Notes: a model not told the origin generated them from the letters alone. A stretch of DNA of 64,000 nt from JAWLBM01 sp041687675 (GCA_041687675.1 JAWLBM010000004.1:132688-196687); one strand, 5' to 3'; shown: positions 43,902 to 53,545, counted from the stretch's first letter. Translations and numbers: made by a program.

Positions 43902-44606
43902 GTGCTGGTCACCGGCGGCACCTCGGGGATCGGCGCGGGGCTCGCCCGCGGCTTCCTCGCGGCCGGGGCGGAGGTGGTGGCGACCGGGGTCGCCGCCGCG
44001 GAGTGCGAGGCCGCGGCCGCCGACCCGCTGCTCGGCCGCGCCGACCTCAGGACCCTCGACGTGCGCGACGGCGCGGCGGTGCGCGACCTGGTGGGCGGCC
44101 TCGGCCGCCTCGACGCGGTGGTGAACGCGGCCGGGATCATCCGCCGTGGCGACGAGCACGACCCGGCGGTGTTCGAGGCCGTCGTCGACGTGAACCTGAC
44201 CGGAACGATGCGGGTCGCGACGGCGGCGCGGCCGCTGCTGCGGGCCTCGGGCCGGGGGGCGATCGTCAACGTCGCCTCGGTGCTGAGCTTCTTCGGGGGC
44301 GGCCTGGTGCCGGGCTACGCGGCCAGCAAGGGCGGCATCGCCCAGCTGACCAAGTCGCTGGCGATCGCCTTCGCCGAGGACGGCATCCGCGTCAACGCCA
44401 TCGCGCCCGGCTGGATCGAGACCCCGCTCACCGAGGCGCTCCGGGCCGACCAGGACCGCAGCGCGGCGATCCTGGCCCGCACCCCGCTGAAGCGCTGGGG
44501 ACGGCCGGAGGACCTCGTCGGGGGCGTGCTGTTCCTCTGCTCGCCCGCCGCGGCCTTCGTGACCGGCACGATCCTCACCATCGACGGGGGATACACCGCG
44601 GTCTGA
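43902..44606 (+). CDS. SDR-family oxidoreductase, 5' end in doubt
   Basis: A ~234-aa SDR: VLVTGGTSGIGAG, VNAAG, NVASVLSF, YAASKGG and a C-terminal IDGGYTAV. The only standard start in this frame is GTG 43902, inside the first beta strand. The frame stays open back to 43842 and encodes EWARGWYEGRR, which looks like a genuine N-terminus, but that stretch contains no ATG, GTG or TTG. An ATG at 43853 and a GTG at 43844 lie in another frame. Either a frameshift near 43853-43890, an ACG start (43857 or 43860) or a truncated start is used. The likely role is oxidation of a sugar in the island. Confidence 0.78.
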   Translation: MLVTGGTSGIGAGLARGFLAAGAEVVATGVAAAECEAAAADPLLGRADLRTLDVRDGAAVRDLVGGLGRLDAVVNAAGIIRRGDEHDPAVFEAVVDVNLTGTMRVATAARPLLRASGRGAIVNVASVLSFFGGGLVPGYAASKGGIAQLTKSLAIAFAEDGIRVNAIAPGWIETPLTEALRADQDRSAAILARTPLKRWGRPEDLVGGVLFLCSPAAAFVTGTILTIDGGYTAV

Positions 44607-44788
44607 CCGGCGGGCCCGCCGGGCGCGTCTGCACGCACGGCGGATCGCGGTGCGCGACCGCGCATTTACGTGTGCGGATACCCGCATTGACCGGAGCCCG
44701 GCCGGGGGCGACGATCCCAGGCGTGAGGGGCGAGACTTTCCGTTCCATTCCCGACCTGGGCGCGAGCCCGCAGCATCGGAATGAATCC

Positions 44789-45658
44789 GTGAGGGTGTCC
44801 TGTGTCGTCGATGCCAAGAACCGCCTGGGGGAGGTCCCGGTCTGGGACGTCCGCGAGCAGGCGCTCTACTGGGTCGACATCGAGGGCTGCCTGCTGCAGC
44901 GCTACCGTCCGGCGACGGGCGAGGTCGAGCGCTGGACGATGCCGGAGCGCATCGCCTGCTTCGCCCTGCGCGAGACCGGCGGCCTGATCGTCGCCTTCGC
45001 CTCGGGCATTGCCTTCTACGACCTCGACAGCGGCGCGATCGACTGGATCGCCCGGCCGGAGGCGCACCTCGCCGGCAACCGCTTCAACGAGGGCAAGTGC
45101 GACCGGCGCGGCCGCTTCTGGGCCGGGACCATGGACGACAGCCTCGCCGCCCACTCCGGCGCGCTCTACCGGGTCGACCCGGACCGGACCGTCACCAGGG
45201 TGCTCGACGGCATCGGCATCTCCAACTCGATCGTCTGGAGCCCGGACGACACCACCTTCTATTTCGCCGACACCCTCGACGGGGCGATCGACCGCTTCGA
45301 CTACGACGCGGAGAGCGGGGCGATCTCCAACCGCCGCCGCCTCGTCGACCTCTCCGGCACCGGCATCGGCCCGGACGGATCGACGGTGGACGTGGAGGGC
45401 TGCCTCTGGAATGCGCAGTGGAATGGCTGGCGCGTCGCCCGCTACGCGCCGGACGGGCGCCTGCTTGCCACCATCGAACTGCCGGTGCAGAAGCCGACGA
45501 GCTGCATGTTCGGCGGCCCGGACCTGTCCACCCTCTACGTCACCTCGGCGATCTACGACCTCACCGGGGAGGAGCACGCGCGCCAGCCGCTCGCCGGCGG
45601 CCTGTTCGCGATCGACGTCGGGGTCAGGGGGCTGCCGGAGACGCGCTTCGCCGGCTGA
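44789..45658 (+). CDS. SMP-30/gluconolactonase-family lactonase
   Basis: A 289-aa six-bladed propeller lactonase. The metal site residues lie in RLGEVPVWD (Glu), NRFNEGKCDRRGRFWAGTMD (Asn) and ISNSIVWSPDD (Asn, Asp). These enzymes hydrolyse aldonolactones such as L-arabino- or gluconolactone. The start is GTG 44789 (MRVSCVVDAKN); the frame is open far upstream with no better signal. It follows an SDR, which would make the lactone, and precedes a sugar importer operon. Confidence 0.87.
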   Translation: MRVSCVVDAKNRLGEVPVWDVREQALYWVDIEGCLLQRYRPATGEVERWTMPERIACFALRETGGLIVAFASGIAFYDLDSGAIDWIARPEAHLAGNRFNEGKCDRRGRFWAGTMDDSLAAHSGALYRVDPDRTVTRVLDGIGISNSIVWSPDDTTFYFADTLDGAIDRFDYDAESGAISNRRRLVDLSGTGIGPDGSTVDVEGCLWNAQWNGWRVARYAPDGRLLATIELPVQKPTSCMFGGPDLSTLYVTSAIYDLTGEEHARQPLAGGLFAIDVGVRGLPETRFAG

Positions 45659-45852
45659 GGAGCCGGCGGCAAGATCCCCGCGGGGGGCGGGGCGAGGAGG
45701 GGGTTCGACCGGGTCCGCATCGGACCGTGGAGGAGGTCGGCCCGCCGGGGAGGAGGGGACGGGCAGCTTGGCCCGGGCCTGCTCCGCAACGAAAGGGGCC
45801 GCGGCCGGTGCCGGGCCCGCCAAGAGTGGTGCACCACAGGGAGGACAACGAC

Positions 45853-46980
45853 ATGTCGATGAAGGGACTTGCCGCTGCCGCGGTGGTCGGTTTCGGCCTC
45901 GCGGCCGTCCCGGCGCTCGCCGCCGGCCCCGAGGTCGTCTCGGGACCGGGCTTCGATCCGCAGTGCTTCAAGCCGTGGAGCGAGGACACCAAGTACTTCC
46001 AGTGGCCCGCCAAGGAGGGCCCCTACCGGATCGCCGTGGTCAACGGCTTCGTCGCCAACGTCTGGCGCATCCAGATGATCCAGACCGCCAAGGCCTATGC
46101 CGAGACGCCGGAGATCGCCCAGGACCTCGCCGAGTTCAAGGTGGTGTCGGTGGGCACCGACATGGCCGCCCAGCTCGGAGCGGTGGAGGACTACGTCAAC
46201 CAGGGCTTCGACGCCGTCCTCATCAACCCGAACACGCCGACGGGCTGGGACCGCGTCATCCGCCTCGCCAACCAGAAGGGCACCATCCTCGTCGCCTTCG
46301 ACAACCAGGTCGAGAGCGACCAGATGGCCGGCATCGCCCAGGACCAGGTCGCCATGGGCCGCATGTCCGGCGAGTGGCTCGTCCAGCATGTCGGCAACAA
46401 GGGCAAGCTGCTCGAGATCCGCGGCGTGCCCGGCTTCTCCGCCGACCAGGAGCGCCATGACGGCTTCCGCTCGGTGGTCGAGGCCGACGGCAATGAGTTC
46501 GAGGTCGTCGAGGTGATCGGCAACTGGGCGCCGGGCGATTCCCAGAAGGCCACCGCCGACGCGATCGCCGCCCACGGCCGGTTCGACGGCATCTTCACCC
46601 AGGGCGGGTCCAACGGCACCGTCCAGGCTCTGATCGACGCCGGGCACGCCTTCGTGCCGATGGCCGGCGAGGCGGAAAACCTCTTCCGCATCCAGATCGC
46701 CCAGCACGCCGACGACGGGCTGAAGGGCATGTCCTACGGCCAGTCGCCGGCGCAGGTGGCGATCGCCCTCAAGGCCGCGATCGCGGCGCTGAAGGGCAAC
46801 CCCATCCCGCAGCTCACCTCGATCCCGAACCCGGTCGTCGACTTCACCAACATGAAGGCGGGCGAGGACTACTTCCCCGACCTGACGGTGGACTTCTTCG
46901 CCGCGAACGCCTTCCCGCCCTGCGGGCTGTCGTTCACCGCGCCGCAGATCATGTCGCAGACCGGCGAGGACGCGAAGTGA
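45853..46980 (+). CDS. Sugar ABC importer periplasmic binding protein
   Basis: A 375-aa protein with a signal peptide (MSMKGLAAAAVVGFGLAAVP then ALAAG). The mature part has a two-lobe periplasmic-binding fold with YRIAVVNGFVANVWRIQM, GFDAVLINPNTP and AFDNQVESDQM. It is longer than RbsB because of an N-terminal segment containing FDPQCFKPWSEDTKYFQWP. GGAGG lies 8 nt before the ATG. It heads the four-gene importer at the centre of the catabolic island. The ligand is unknown. Confidence 0.87.
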   Translation: MSMKGLAAAAVVGFGLAAVPALAAGPEVVSGPGFDPQCFKPWSEDTKYFQWPAKEGPYRIAVVNGFVANVWRIQMIQTAKAYAETPEIAQDLAEFKVVSVGTDMAAQLGAVEDYVNQGFDAVLINPNTPTGWDRVIRLANQKGTILVAFDNQVESDQMAGIAQDQVAMGRMSGEWLVQHVGNKGKLLEIRGVPGFSADQERHDGFRSVVEADGNEFEVVEVIGNWAPGDSQKATADAIAAHGRFDGIFTQGGSNGTVQALIDAGHAFVPMAGEAENLFRIQIAQHADDGLKGMSYGQSPAQVAIALKAAIAALKGNPIPQLTSIPNPVVDFTNMKAGEDYFPDLTVDFFAANAFPPCGLSFTAPQIMSQTGEDAK

Positions 46981-47084
46981 CGGCACGCCGTCCGAGGCGG
47001 CCCGCGACCTGAACCCGCGGGCCGCCGGGCGCCGCCGCTCCCCTCGGCGGCGCCCCCTTTCGACCGGGTGGGAGACACACCGAC

Positions 47085-48632
47085 ATGGCCGACCCGAACG
47101 CCGGCGCCCTGCTGGCGCTGACCGGCATCTCCAAGGCCTACGGGGGCGTGCAGGCCCTCGCCGACGTCGACTTCGCGAGCCGCGCCGGATCGATCCACGC
47201 GGTGCTCGGCGAGAACGGCGCGGGAAAGTCCACGCTGATCAAGATCATCTCCGGCGTGGTGGTGCCCGACACCGGCCTGATCCACTTCGACGGCGCCCCG
47301 GCGAAGTTCCAGACGCCGCAGGACGCCAATGCGGTCGGCATCGTCAGCGTGTTCCAGGAACTGTCGATCATCCCGGACCTGTCGGTGGCCGACAACATCT
47401 CGATCACGCGGCCGCCCCGCCGCTTCGGCCTGATCGACCATCGGGCGCAGCGCCGGCGTGCCGAGGAACTGCTCGCCGAGGTCGGCTGCGAGGACATCAA
47501 TCCGCTGACGCTGGTGCGCGACCTGCCGCTGTCGCGCCGGCAGATGGTTGAGATCGCCAAGGCGCTCGGCCGCTCCCCGAAGCTGCTCATCCTCGACGAG
47601 GCGACGTCGGCGCTGACCTCGGCGGATGTCGAGCGCGTCTACGGCATCCTGAAGCGGCTGCGCCAGGCCGGCCTGTCGCTTCTCTACATCTCCCATCGCA
47701 TGCACGAGATCGAGGCGCTCGCCGACACCGTCTCCGTCTTCCGCAACGGCCGCCACGTCGAGACCTTCCCGGCGGGAACGCGGACCGGCGAGGAGGTGGT
47801 GCAGATGATGATCGGCCGCGACGTCAGCAACGTCTTCCCGGCGAAGCCCGTCCGGACCGTCGCGCCCGAGCCGGTGCTGGAGGTGGACCGCCTCTCCTGG
47901 ACCGACCGCCTCTCCGACATCTCCTTCACCGCCGCCCGGGGGGAGATCGTCGGCCTCGGCGGCCTCGACGGGCAGGGCCAGCGCGAGCTTCTGCTCGCGC
48001 TCTTCGGCGTCATGCGCGGGGTCGAGGGCACGATCCGCGTCGAGGGAAAGCCGGCGCGGCTCGCCGGCCCGTCGGCGGCGACCGCCCGGCGCATCGCCCT
48101 CATCCCCGAGGACCGCAAGACCGAGGGCCTGATGCTGCCGATGTCGATCGCCGACAACATTTCGCTCACCGCCCTCGGGCGGATGAGCCGCGGCCTCGTG
48201 ATCGACCGCGCGGAGGAGCGCCGGCGCATCGGCGAGATGGTCGACGCCCTGAAGATCAAGGTGGGCTCGGTGGACGACCCGGTCGCCACCCTCTCCGGCG
48301 GCAACCAGCAGAAGGTGGTGATCGCCAAGTGGCTGCTCACCGAGGCGCGGATCCTGCTCCTCAACGACCCCACCCGCGGCATCGACGTCGGCACCAAGGA
48401 GGAGATCTACCGGCTGCTCCGCCGCCTCGCCGACGCCGGCACAACCATCCTCCTCTACTCGACCGACTACGAGGAACTGATCGGCCTCTGCGACCGGGTG
48501 CTGATCCTCTACGGCGGGCGGATCGTCCGGGTGCTGGAGGGCGAGGAGATCACCGAGACCAACATCGTCGCCAGCGCCTTCAACCTGCCGGTCGGCGAGG
48601 CGGCGGCCGGAGCGGAGGCGGCGCGGCCATGA
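47085..48632 (+). CDS. Sugar ABC importer double ATPase (RbsA/XylG type)
   Basis: A 515-aa protein with two nucleotide-binding domains. The first has Walker A GENGAGKST, a weak signature DLPLSRRQ and Walker B LLILDEATS. The second has a degenerate Walker A (GLGGLDGQGQ) and an intact signature TLSGGNQQKV. This asymmetry is normal for carbohydrate CUT2 importers. Its stop overlaps the first permease start by ATGA. Confidence 0.92.
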   Translation: MADPNAGALLALTGISKAYGGVQALADVDFASRAGSIHAVLGENGAGKSTLIKIISGVVVPDTGLIHFDGAPAKFQTPQDANAVGIVSVFQELSIIPDLSVADNISITRPPRRFGLIDHRAQRRRAEELLAEVGCEDINPLTLVRDLPLSRRQMVEIAKALGRSPKLLILDEATSALTSADVERVYGILKRLRQAGLSLLYISHRMHEIEALADTVSVFRNGRHVETFPAGTRTGEEVVQMMIGRDVSNVFPAKPVRTVAPEPVLEVDRLSWTDRLSDISFTAARGEIVGLGGLDGQGQRELLLALFGVMRGVEGTIRVEGKPARLAGPSAATARRIALIPEDRKTEGLMLPMSIADNISLTALGRMSRGLVIDRAEERRRIGEMVDALKIKVGSVDDPVATLSGGNQQKVVIAKWLLTEARILLLNDPTRGIDVGTKEEIYRLLRRLADAGTTILLYSTDYEELIGLCDRVLILYGGRIVRVLEGEEITETNIVASAFNLPVGEAAAGAEAARP

Positions 48633-49696
48633 ACGACCTCAGGATCCGCCTCTCCCAGAATATCGGGCCGATGCTGGCCCTCGCCCTGTTCCTGGTCATC
48701 TACGTCACCTACAGCGTGATGCACCCTCGGGGCTTCTCGGTCGACCTCTACGTCCAGAACTCCAACGAGGTGACCAGCCTCGTGCTGCTGGCCATGGCGC
48801 AGACGCTGCCGGTGCTGCTCGGCGGCATCGACCTCTCGGTCGGCTCGCTGATGACGCTCGTCAACGCGCTCGCCTCCGAACTTGTCGACGGCTCGCCGGC
48901 CGAGATCATCCTCGGCATGGTCGCCTGCGCCCTCGTCGGCGCCGCCGGCGGGCTTCTGAACGGCCTCATTGTCGTCTACGGCCGGCTGCAGCCGATCGTG
49001 GTGACGCTGGCGACCGGCGCCATCTTCAGCGGCATCGCCCTGTTCATCCGGCCGACGCCCGGCGGGCGGGTCGACGGCGACCTCAACTGGGTGGCGACCA
49101 ACGCGATCGCCGAGCTCCCCGCCACCTACGGCTGGTGGGACAGCGGCGAGGAACCGGTGTGGTTCGGCCTCGTCAGCGGCATCCCGATGCCGGTGGTGAT
49201 CGTGCTCGCCGTGGTCGTGCTGGTCTGGCTGCCGTTCCGCAACTCGGAGACGGGCCGGGCGGTCTACGCGGTCGGCTCGAACGAGGCGGGCGCCTACATG
49301 TCGGGGGTGGAGGTGGACCGGGCGAAGCTCGCGGCCTACACCCTCGGCGGCTTCTTCGCCGGCCTCTCCGGCCTCTACTTCGCGATCCAGACCGGCAGCG
49401 GCAACGCCGACCCGATCCAGGCCGGCACCTACACGCTGAACTCGATCGCCGCGGTGGTGATCGGCGGCACCTCGATGATGGGCGGCTCCGGCGGGGTGAT
49501 CGGGTCGATCTTCGGCGTCATGGTGCTGCGCTCGATCACCTTCCTGTTCCGCGTGGTCGACGCGGACTCCGCCGTCGGCTTCCTCGCCAACCCGCTGCTT
49601 CAGCCGATGTTCGAGGGCCTCATCCTGCTCTTCGCCGTCAGCCTCGGCGCGGCGCGGGTGATGCGGATGAAGAACCAGCTCCAGATCTTCAGGTGA
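48629..49696 (+). CDS. Sugar ABC importer permease 1
   Basis: A 355-aa CUT2 permease with the hallmark LLGGIDLSVGSLMTL and the C-terminal VVIGGTSMMGGSGGVIGSI. Eight to ten helices are predicted. It overlaps the ATPase gene by four bases and its own stop overlaps the second permease start (GTGA). The two permeases are different, so the channel is a heterodimer. Confidence 0.9.
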   Translation: MNDLRIRLSQNIGPMLALALFLVIYVTYSVMHPRGFSVDLYVQNSNEVTSLVLLAMAQTLPVLLGGIDLSVGSLMTLVNALASELVDGSPAEIILGMVACALVGAAGGLLNGLIVVYGRLQPIVVTLATGAIFSGIALFIRPTPGGRVDGDLNWVATNAIAELPATYGWWDSGEEPVWFGLVSGIPMPVVIVLAVVVLVWLPFRNSETGRAVYAVGSNEAGAYMSGVEVDRAKLAAYTLGGFFAGLSGLYFAIQTGSGNADPIQAGTYTLNSIAAVVIGGTSMMGGSGGVIGSIFGVMVLRSITFLFRVVDADSAVGFLANPLLQPMFEGLILLFAVSLGAARVMRMKNQLQIFR

Positions 49697-50667
49697 CGCG
49701 GATGGACATGAGCCGCATCGGCAACGGCAGGCCGACGATCGACAAGCCGCTCCTCTTCGCGGGCGGCTTCATCCTCGTCATCCTCCTCGTGGGCACGGTC
49801 TACACGCTGGCGACGCAGGGCACCGCGACGCTGCTGTCGCCCACCTACCTCGTCCTCCAGCTGAAGGTCGCCGCCTTCCTCGGCCTCGTCGCCTCGGGCA
49901 TGATGCTGGTGGTGCTGCTCGGCCACATCGACCTGTCGGTCCCGTGGACCATGGCCGCCTCGGCGATGCTGGCGACCGCGGTCGGCGGGGCTGCGGCGAT
50001 CCCGGTGGGACTCGCGGTCGGCCTCCTCATCGGCATCGTCAACGGCATCGGCGTCGCCTACCTGCGCGTGCCCTCGATGATCTTCACCCTCGGCGTCAAC
50101 GTGGTGCTGCGCGGGCTGATGGTGATGCTGACCGGCGGCTTCTCGCCGTCGAGCCAGCCGACCGACCTGATGCTGCTGCTGGCCAAGGGCGAGGTGCTCG
50201 GCATTCCGGGTCCGGTGATCATCTGGGCGCTGCTCGGGGTGAGCGTCGCCTTCCTGCTGAACCGCACCCGGCTCGGCCGCTACATCTACGCCACCGGCAA
50301 CCGGGAGGCGGCGGTCTACCTCTCCGGCATCGACACCCGCCTCGTGCTGGTGGCGACCTTCGCGCTCTGCAGCCTCTTCGCCTCGATCTCCGGCATGCTG
50401 CTCGCCGGCTATTCCTCCAAGGCCTTCCAGGCGATGGGCGATCCCTACCTGCTGCCGGCGATCGCCGCGGTGGTGATCGGCGGGACCTCGATCCTCGGCG
50501 GCTCCGGGCGCTACCTCGGCACGGTGGTCGGCACGCTGCTGATCGTGCTGCTGCAGAGCGTCCTCTCGGTCATGCAGATGCCCGAGGCGGGCCGGCAGAT
50601 CATCTACGGCGTCGTCATCATAGCGATGCTGCTCGCCTACGGGCGCGGCGCCCGGCTCCGGCTCTGA
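49693..50667 (+). CDS. Sugar ABC importer permease 2
   Basis: A 324-aa CUT2 permease with LLGHIDLSVPWTM in place of the usual GGIDLSVG, and VVIGGTSILGGSGRYLGTV. The GTG at 49693 overlaps the previous stop; an ATG at 49702 is the alternative. The His-for-Gly change in the hallmark motif distinguishes it from permease 1. It ends 14 bp before the convergent RraA-like gene. Confidence 0.89.
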   Translation: MTRMDMSRIGNGRPTIDKPLLFAGGFILVILLVGTVYTLATQGTATLLSPTYLVLQLKVAAFLGLVASGMMLVVLLGHIDLSVPWTMAASAMLATAVGGAAAIPVGLAVGLLIGIVNGIGVAYLRVPSMIFTLGVNVVLRGLMVMLTGGFSPSSQPTDLMLLLAKGEVLGIPGPVIIWALLGVSVAFLLNRTRLGRYIYATGNREAAVYLSGIDTRLVLVATFALCSLFASISGMLLAGYSSKAFQAMGDPYLLPAIAAVVIGGTSILGGSGRYLGTVVGTLLIVLLQSVLSVMQMPEAGRQIIYGVVIIAMLLAYGRGARLRL

Positions 50668-50681
50668 CGATGGCCCCCCGG

Positions 50682-51371
50682 TCAGGGCACCTCGACCACG
50701 CGCCCGGAGGCGAGCACCGCCTCGATGAACTCCGGCACCTCGAGCCCAGCCTTCACCCGGGCGTCGAGCGCCGCCTCCGCCTCGCGCACCGCCGCAAGGC
50801 GCTCGACCAGCTCGGCCGCGAAGGCGCGCGGGATCACCACCACGCCGTCCTGGTCGGCGACGATGACGTCGCCGGCCTCGACCCGGACGCCGCCCACCAC
50901 CACCGGAAGGTTGACGCTGCCGGGGCCGTTGCGCGCCGGGGAGTTGGGCGTCACCCCGGCCGCGAACACCGGCAGGCCGACCGAGAGGATGCCCGGCAGG
51001 TCGCGGACCAGCCCGTCGGTGACGAAGCCGGCGACGCCGCGGTTGCGGGCCATGCCGAGGAGGAGGTCGCCGGTCACCGCCGTCGCGGTGAAGCCGTCGG
51101 TGGCGGCGACCAGGATGTCGCCCCTTTCGGCCACCGCCAGCGAGCCGAACAGGGCGAGGTTGTCCGCCGGCCCGTTGTCGGAGGTGACCGCGACGCCGAC
51201 CACGCTGCCCGTCGTGGGCACGACCGGCTTGATGCGGTAGTCCATCGCGCCGCGCCCGCCCATGGCATCCACCACGAAGCCGGTCGGCACGCCCGCAAGG
51301 GCCGCGAGGACGGCGGGGTCCGGCCGCGGGAAGGCGCGGCGGAGTGCGAGGGCAGGCGGGTCCTTGATCAT
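50682..51371 (-). CDS. RraA-like aldolase / 4-hydroxy-4-methyl-2-oxoglutarate aldolase family
   Basis: A 229-aa RraA-fold protein. The signature GFVTDGLVRDLPGI keeps the Arg-Asp pair that binds substrate and divalent metal in class II pyruvate aldolases, and GDVIVADQDGVVVIP is the usual C-terminal segment. The ATG at 51371 has GAGG upstream; the longer frame is unsupported. In this island it could cleave a 2-keto-3-deoxy or 4-hydroxy-2-keto acid to pyruvate plus an aldehyde or acid. It is divergent from the 2-hydroxyacid oxidase. Confidence 0.83.
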   Translation of the reverse strand: MIKDPPALALRRAFPRPDPAVLAALAGVPTGFVVDAMGGRGAMDYRIKPVVPTTGSVVGVAVTSDNGPADNLALFGSLAVAERGDILVAATDGFTATAVTGDLLLGMARNRGVAGFVTDGLVRDLPGILSVGLPVFAAGVTPNSPARNGPGSVNLPVVVGGVRVEAGDVIVADQDGVVVIPRAFAAELVERLAAVREAEAALDARVKAGLEVPEFIEAVLASGRVVEVP

Positions 51372-51511
51372 GTCAGGTCCTCGGTTGCAGGCTCGGGGGG
51401 CACGCAGGTCGCGGCGCGCGGGACGGATGGTGCCACGGCGGCGCCCGGATGGCACCCTTCGTTGTGGCCGGGGCGGGGCCGCGAGGGCATTCGCAGCGGG
51501 GGAGGACGGCG

Positions 51512-52675
51512 ATGACGCCGCGGGGCTTGGGGCGGGCGTGGAGCGTGGAGGCGCTGCGCCGGGAGGCGCGGCGGGTGCTGCCGCGGCCGGTGTTCGACTT
51601 CGCCGACGGGGCGGCGGAGGACGAGCTGACGCTCGCCCGCAACGAAACCGACTTCGACGCCTGGTCGCTGCTGCCGAAGCCCCTCGACGGCGCCGCCGAG
51701 CGCGACACCTCGGTGGAGCTGTTCGGCCGCCGGCTGTCGATGCCGGTGATGATCGGGCCGACCGGGCTCTCGGGCCTGTTCTGGCCCGACGGCGAGCGGG
51801 CGGCGGCCCGGGCGGCGGCGGCGGCCGGCACCGCCTTCTGCCTCAGCCACGCATCGGTCTGCCGGCTGGAGGACCTGCCCGCCATCGGCGACGCGCCGCG
51901 CTGGATGCAGGTCTTCGTCTACCGGGACCGCGGCTTCACCGAGGAGTTCGCCCGGCGCGCGGCGGCGAGCGGCTACGACGCGCTGGTGCTGACCATCGAC
52001 AACCAGCTGCTCGGCCGGCGCGAGCGCGACCTCGCCAACGGCTTCACCATCCCGCCGCGTTTCCGCGCCGGCGACCTCGCTGTCATGGCGACCAAGGTCG
52101 CCTGGCTGTCGCGGATGCGGCGCGAGCTGCCGCGGGTGACCTTTGCCAACTACGTGCGGCCCGGCGAGCCGGCCGACGTCGCCAGCCTCGCCGCGCGGAT
52201 GGGCTCTATGCTCGACCCCGGGCTGTCCTGGCGCGACGTCGAATGGCTGCGCGGGATCTGGACCGGCCCGCTGATCCTGAAGGGCGTGCTCCATCCCGAC
52301 GAGGCCCGGCGAGCCGTGGAGACCGGCGTCGACGCGGTGATCGTGTCGAACCACGGCGGCCGCCAGGTCGACGGCGCGGCCTCGTCGGTCGAGGCGCTGC
52401 CGGGCGTGGTCGCGGCGGTCGAGGGCCGCATCCCGGTGCTGCTCGACGGCGGCGTCCGCCGCGGCGCCGACGTCGTCAAGGCGCTCGCCCTCGGCGCCTG
52501 CTGCTGCCTGATCGGCCGGCCGCAGCTCTGGGGGCTGGCCGTCGCCGGCGAGGCGGGCGTGGCGCATGTCCTCGAGATCTTCCGCTCGGAGGTGGACCGC
52601 ACAATGGGCCTCATGGGGCTCCGCCGCACCGGAGACATCGGCCCCGGCCACCTGAAGCCAAGACCGCACCGCTGA
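51512..52675 (+). CDS. FMN-dependent 2-hydroxyacid oxidase/dehydrogenase
   Basis: A 387-aa TIM-barrel flavoenzyme of the lactate/glycolate/mandelate family. It shows VFDFADGAAEDELTL near the N-terminus, PVMIGPTGLSGLFWPDGE, the catalytic His in VIVSNHGGRQVDGA and the FMN-phosphate loop LLDGGVRRGADVVKALALGA. GGAGG lies 6 nt before the ATG at 51512. It oxidises a 2-hydroxyacid to a 2-keto acid; an aldonate-derived acid is plausible here. The amidohydrolase follows 12 bp later in the same operon. Confidence 0.88.
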   Translation: MTPRGLGRAWSVEALRREARRVLPRPVFDFADGAAEDELTLARNETDFDAWSLLPKPLDGAAERDTSVELFGRRLSMPVMIGPTGLSGLFWPDGERAAARAAAAAGTAFCLSHASVCRLEDLPAIGDAPRWMQVFVYRDRGFTEEFARRAAASGYDALVLTIDNQLLGRRERDLANGFTIPPRFRAGDLAVMATKVAWLSRMRRELPRVTFANYVRPGEPADVASLAARMGSMLDPGLSWRDVEWLRGIWTGPLILKGVLHPDEARRAVETGVDAVIVSNHGGRQVDGAASSVEALPGVVAAVEGRIPVLLDGGVRRGADVVKALALGACCCLIGRPQLWGLAVAGEAGVAHVLEIFRSEVDRTMGLMGLRRTGDIGPGHLKPRPHR

Positions 52676-52687
52676 GGAGACCTCGAG

Positions 52688-53545
52688 ATGCCCGACTTCC
52701 CGATCACCGACGCCCACGTCCACCTCTACGACGTCGACAGGCTCAGCTACGGCTGGCTCGCCGGCGTGCCGAAGATCGCCCGCAGCCACGGCCTCGACGA
52801 CTTCGACCGCGAGCGCGGCCCGGTCGAGGTCGACCGCATCGTCTTCGCCGAGGTGGCGGTCGACCCCGGCCTGCACCTCAAGGAGGCCGCCTACGTCCAG
52901 GAGATGGCCGACCGCGACCCCCGGCTCTGCGGCCAGGTCGCCCACGCGCCGCTGGAGAAGGGGGCGGCGGTGGAGGCCGACCTTGCTGCGCTCGCCGCCA
53001 TCCCGACCACCCGCGGCATCCGCCGGCTGATCGAGACCGAGCGGCTGGTCGACTTCGTGCTGCGGCCGGAGTTCCTCGAGGGGCTGCGGCTGCTGCCGAA
53101 GTTCGGCTTCACCTTCGACATCTGCGTCAAGCACTGGGCGATGGTCTACGCGGTCGAACTCGCCCGCCGCTGCCCGGAGGTGACCTTCGTGCTCGACCAC
53201 ATCGGCAAGCCCGACATCAAGAACGGCCTGCGCCAGCCCTGGTGGAACCAGATCGTCGAGCTCGCCGCCCTGCCGAACGTCAACTGCAAGATCTCCGGCG
53301 TCGTCACCGAGGCGAACCACGCCGCCTGGACGCCGGAGGACGTCAAGCCCTATGTCGCCCGCGCCATCGAGGTGTTCGGCTTCGAGCGCTGCATGTTCGG
53401 CAGCGACTGGACCGTCTCCAAGCTCACCCACGCCTATCCGGACTGGGTCCGCATCGTCGACGAGGTGATCGCCGGGTCGAGCCGCGAGGAGCAGCTGCAG
53501 CTCTACCGGGGCACCGCCGCGCGGGTCTACCGCCTGCCGGAGTGA
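52688..53545 (+). CDS. Amidohydrolase-family (TIM-barrel) lactonase-like hydrolase
   Basis: A 285-aa protein of the amidohydrolase 2 group that includes L-fuconolactonase and 2-pyrone-4,6-dicarboxylate lactonase. The metal/substrate motifs are DAHVHLYD (HxH), VLDHIGKPD and the catalytic Asp in MFGSDWTVSK. It is co-transcribed with the 2-hydroxyacid oxidase. Together with the SMP-30 protein, the island thus carries two unrelated lactonases. Confidence 0.86.
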   Translation: MPDFPITDAHVHLYDVDRLSYGWLAGVPKIARSHGLDDFDRERGPVEVDRIVFAEVAVDPGLHLKEAAYVQEMADRDPRLCGQVAHAPLEKGAAVEADLAALAAIPTTRGIRRLIETERLVDFVLRPEFLEGLRLLPKFGFTFDICVKHWAMVYAVELARRCPEVTFVLDHIGKPDIKNGLRQPWWNQIVELAALPNVNCKISGVVTEANHAAWTPEDVKPYVARAIEVFGFERCMFGSDWTVSKLTHAYPDWVRIVDEVIAGSSREEQLQLYRGTAARVYRLPE

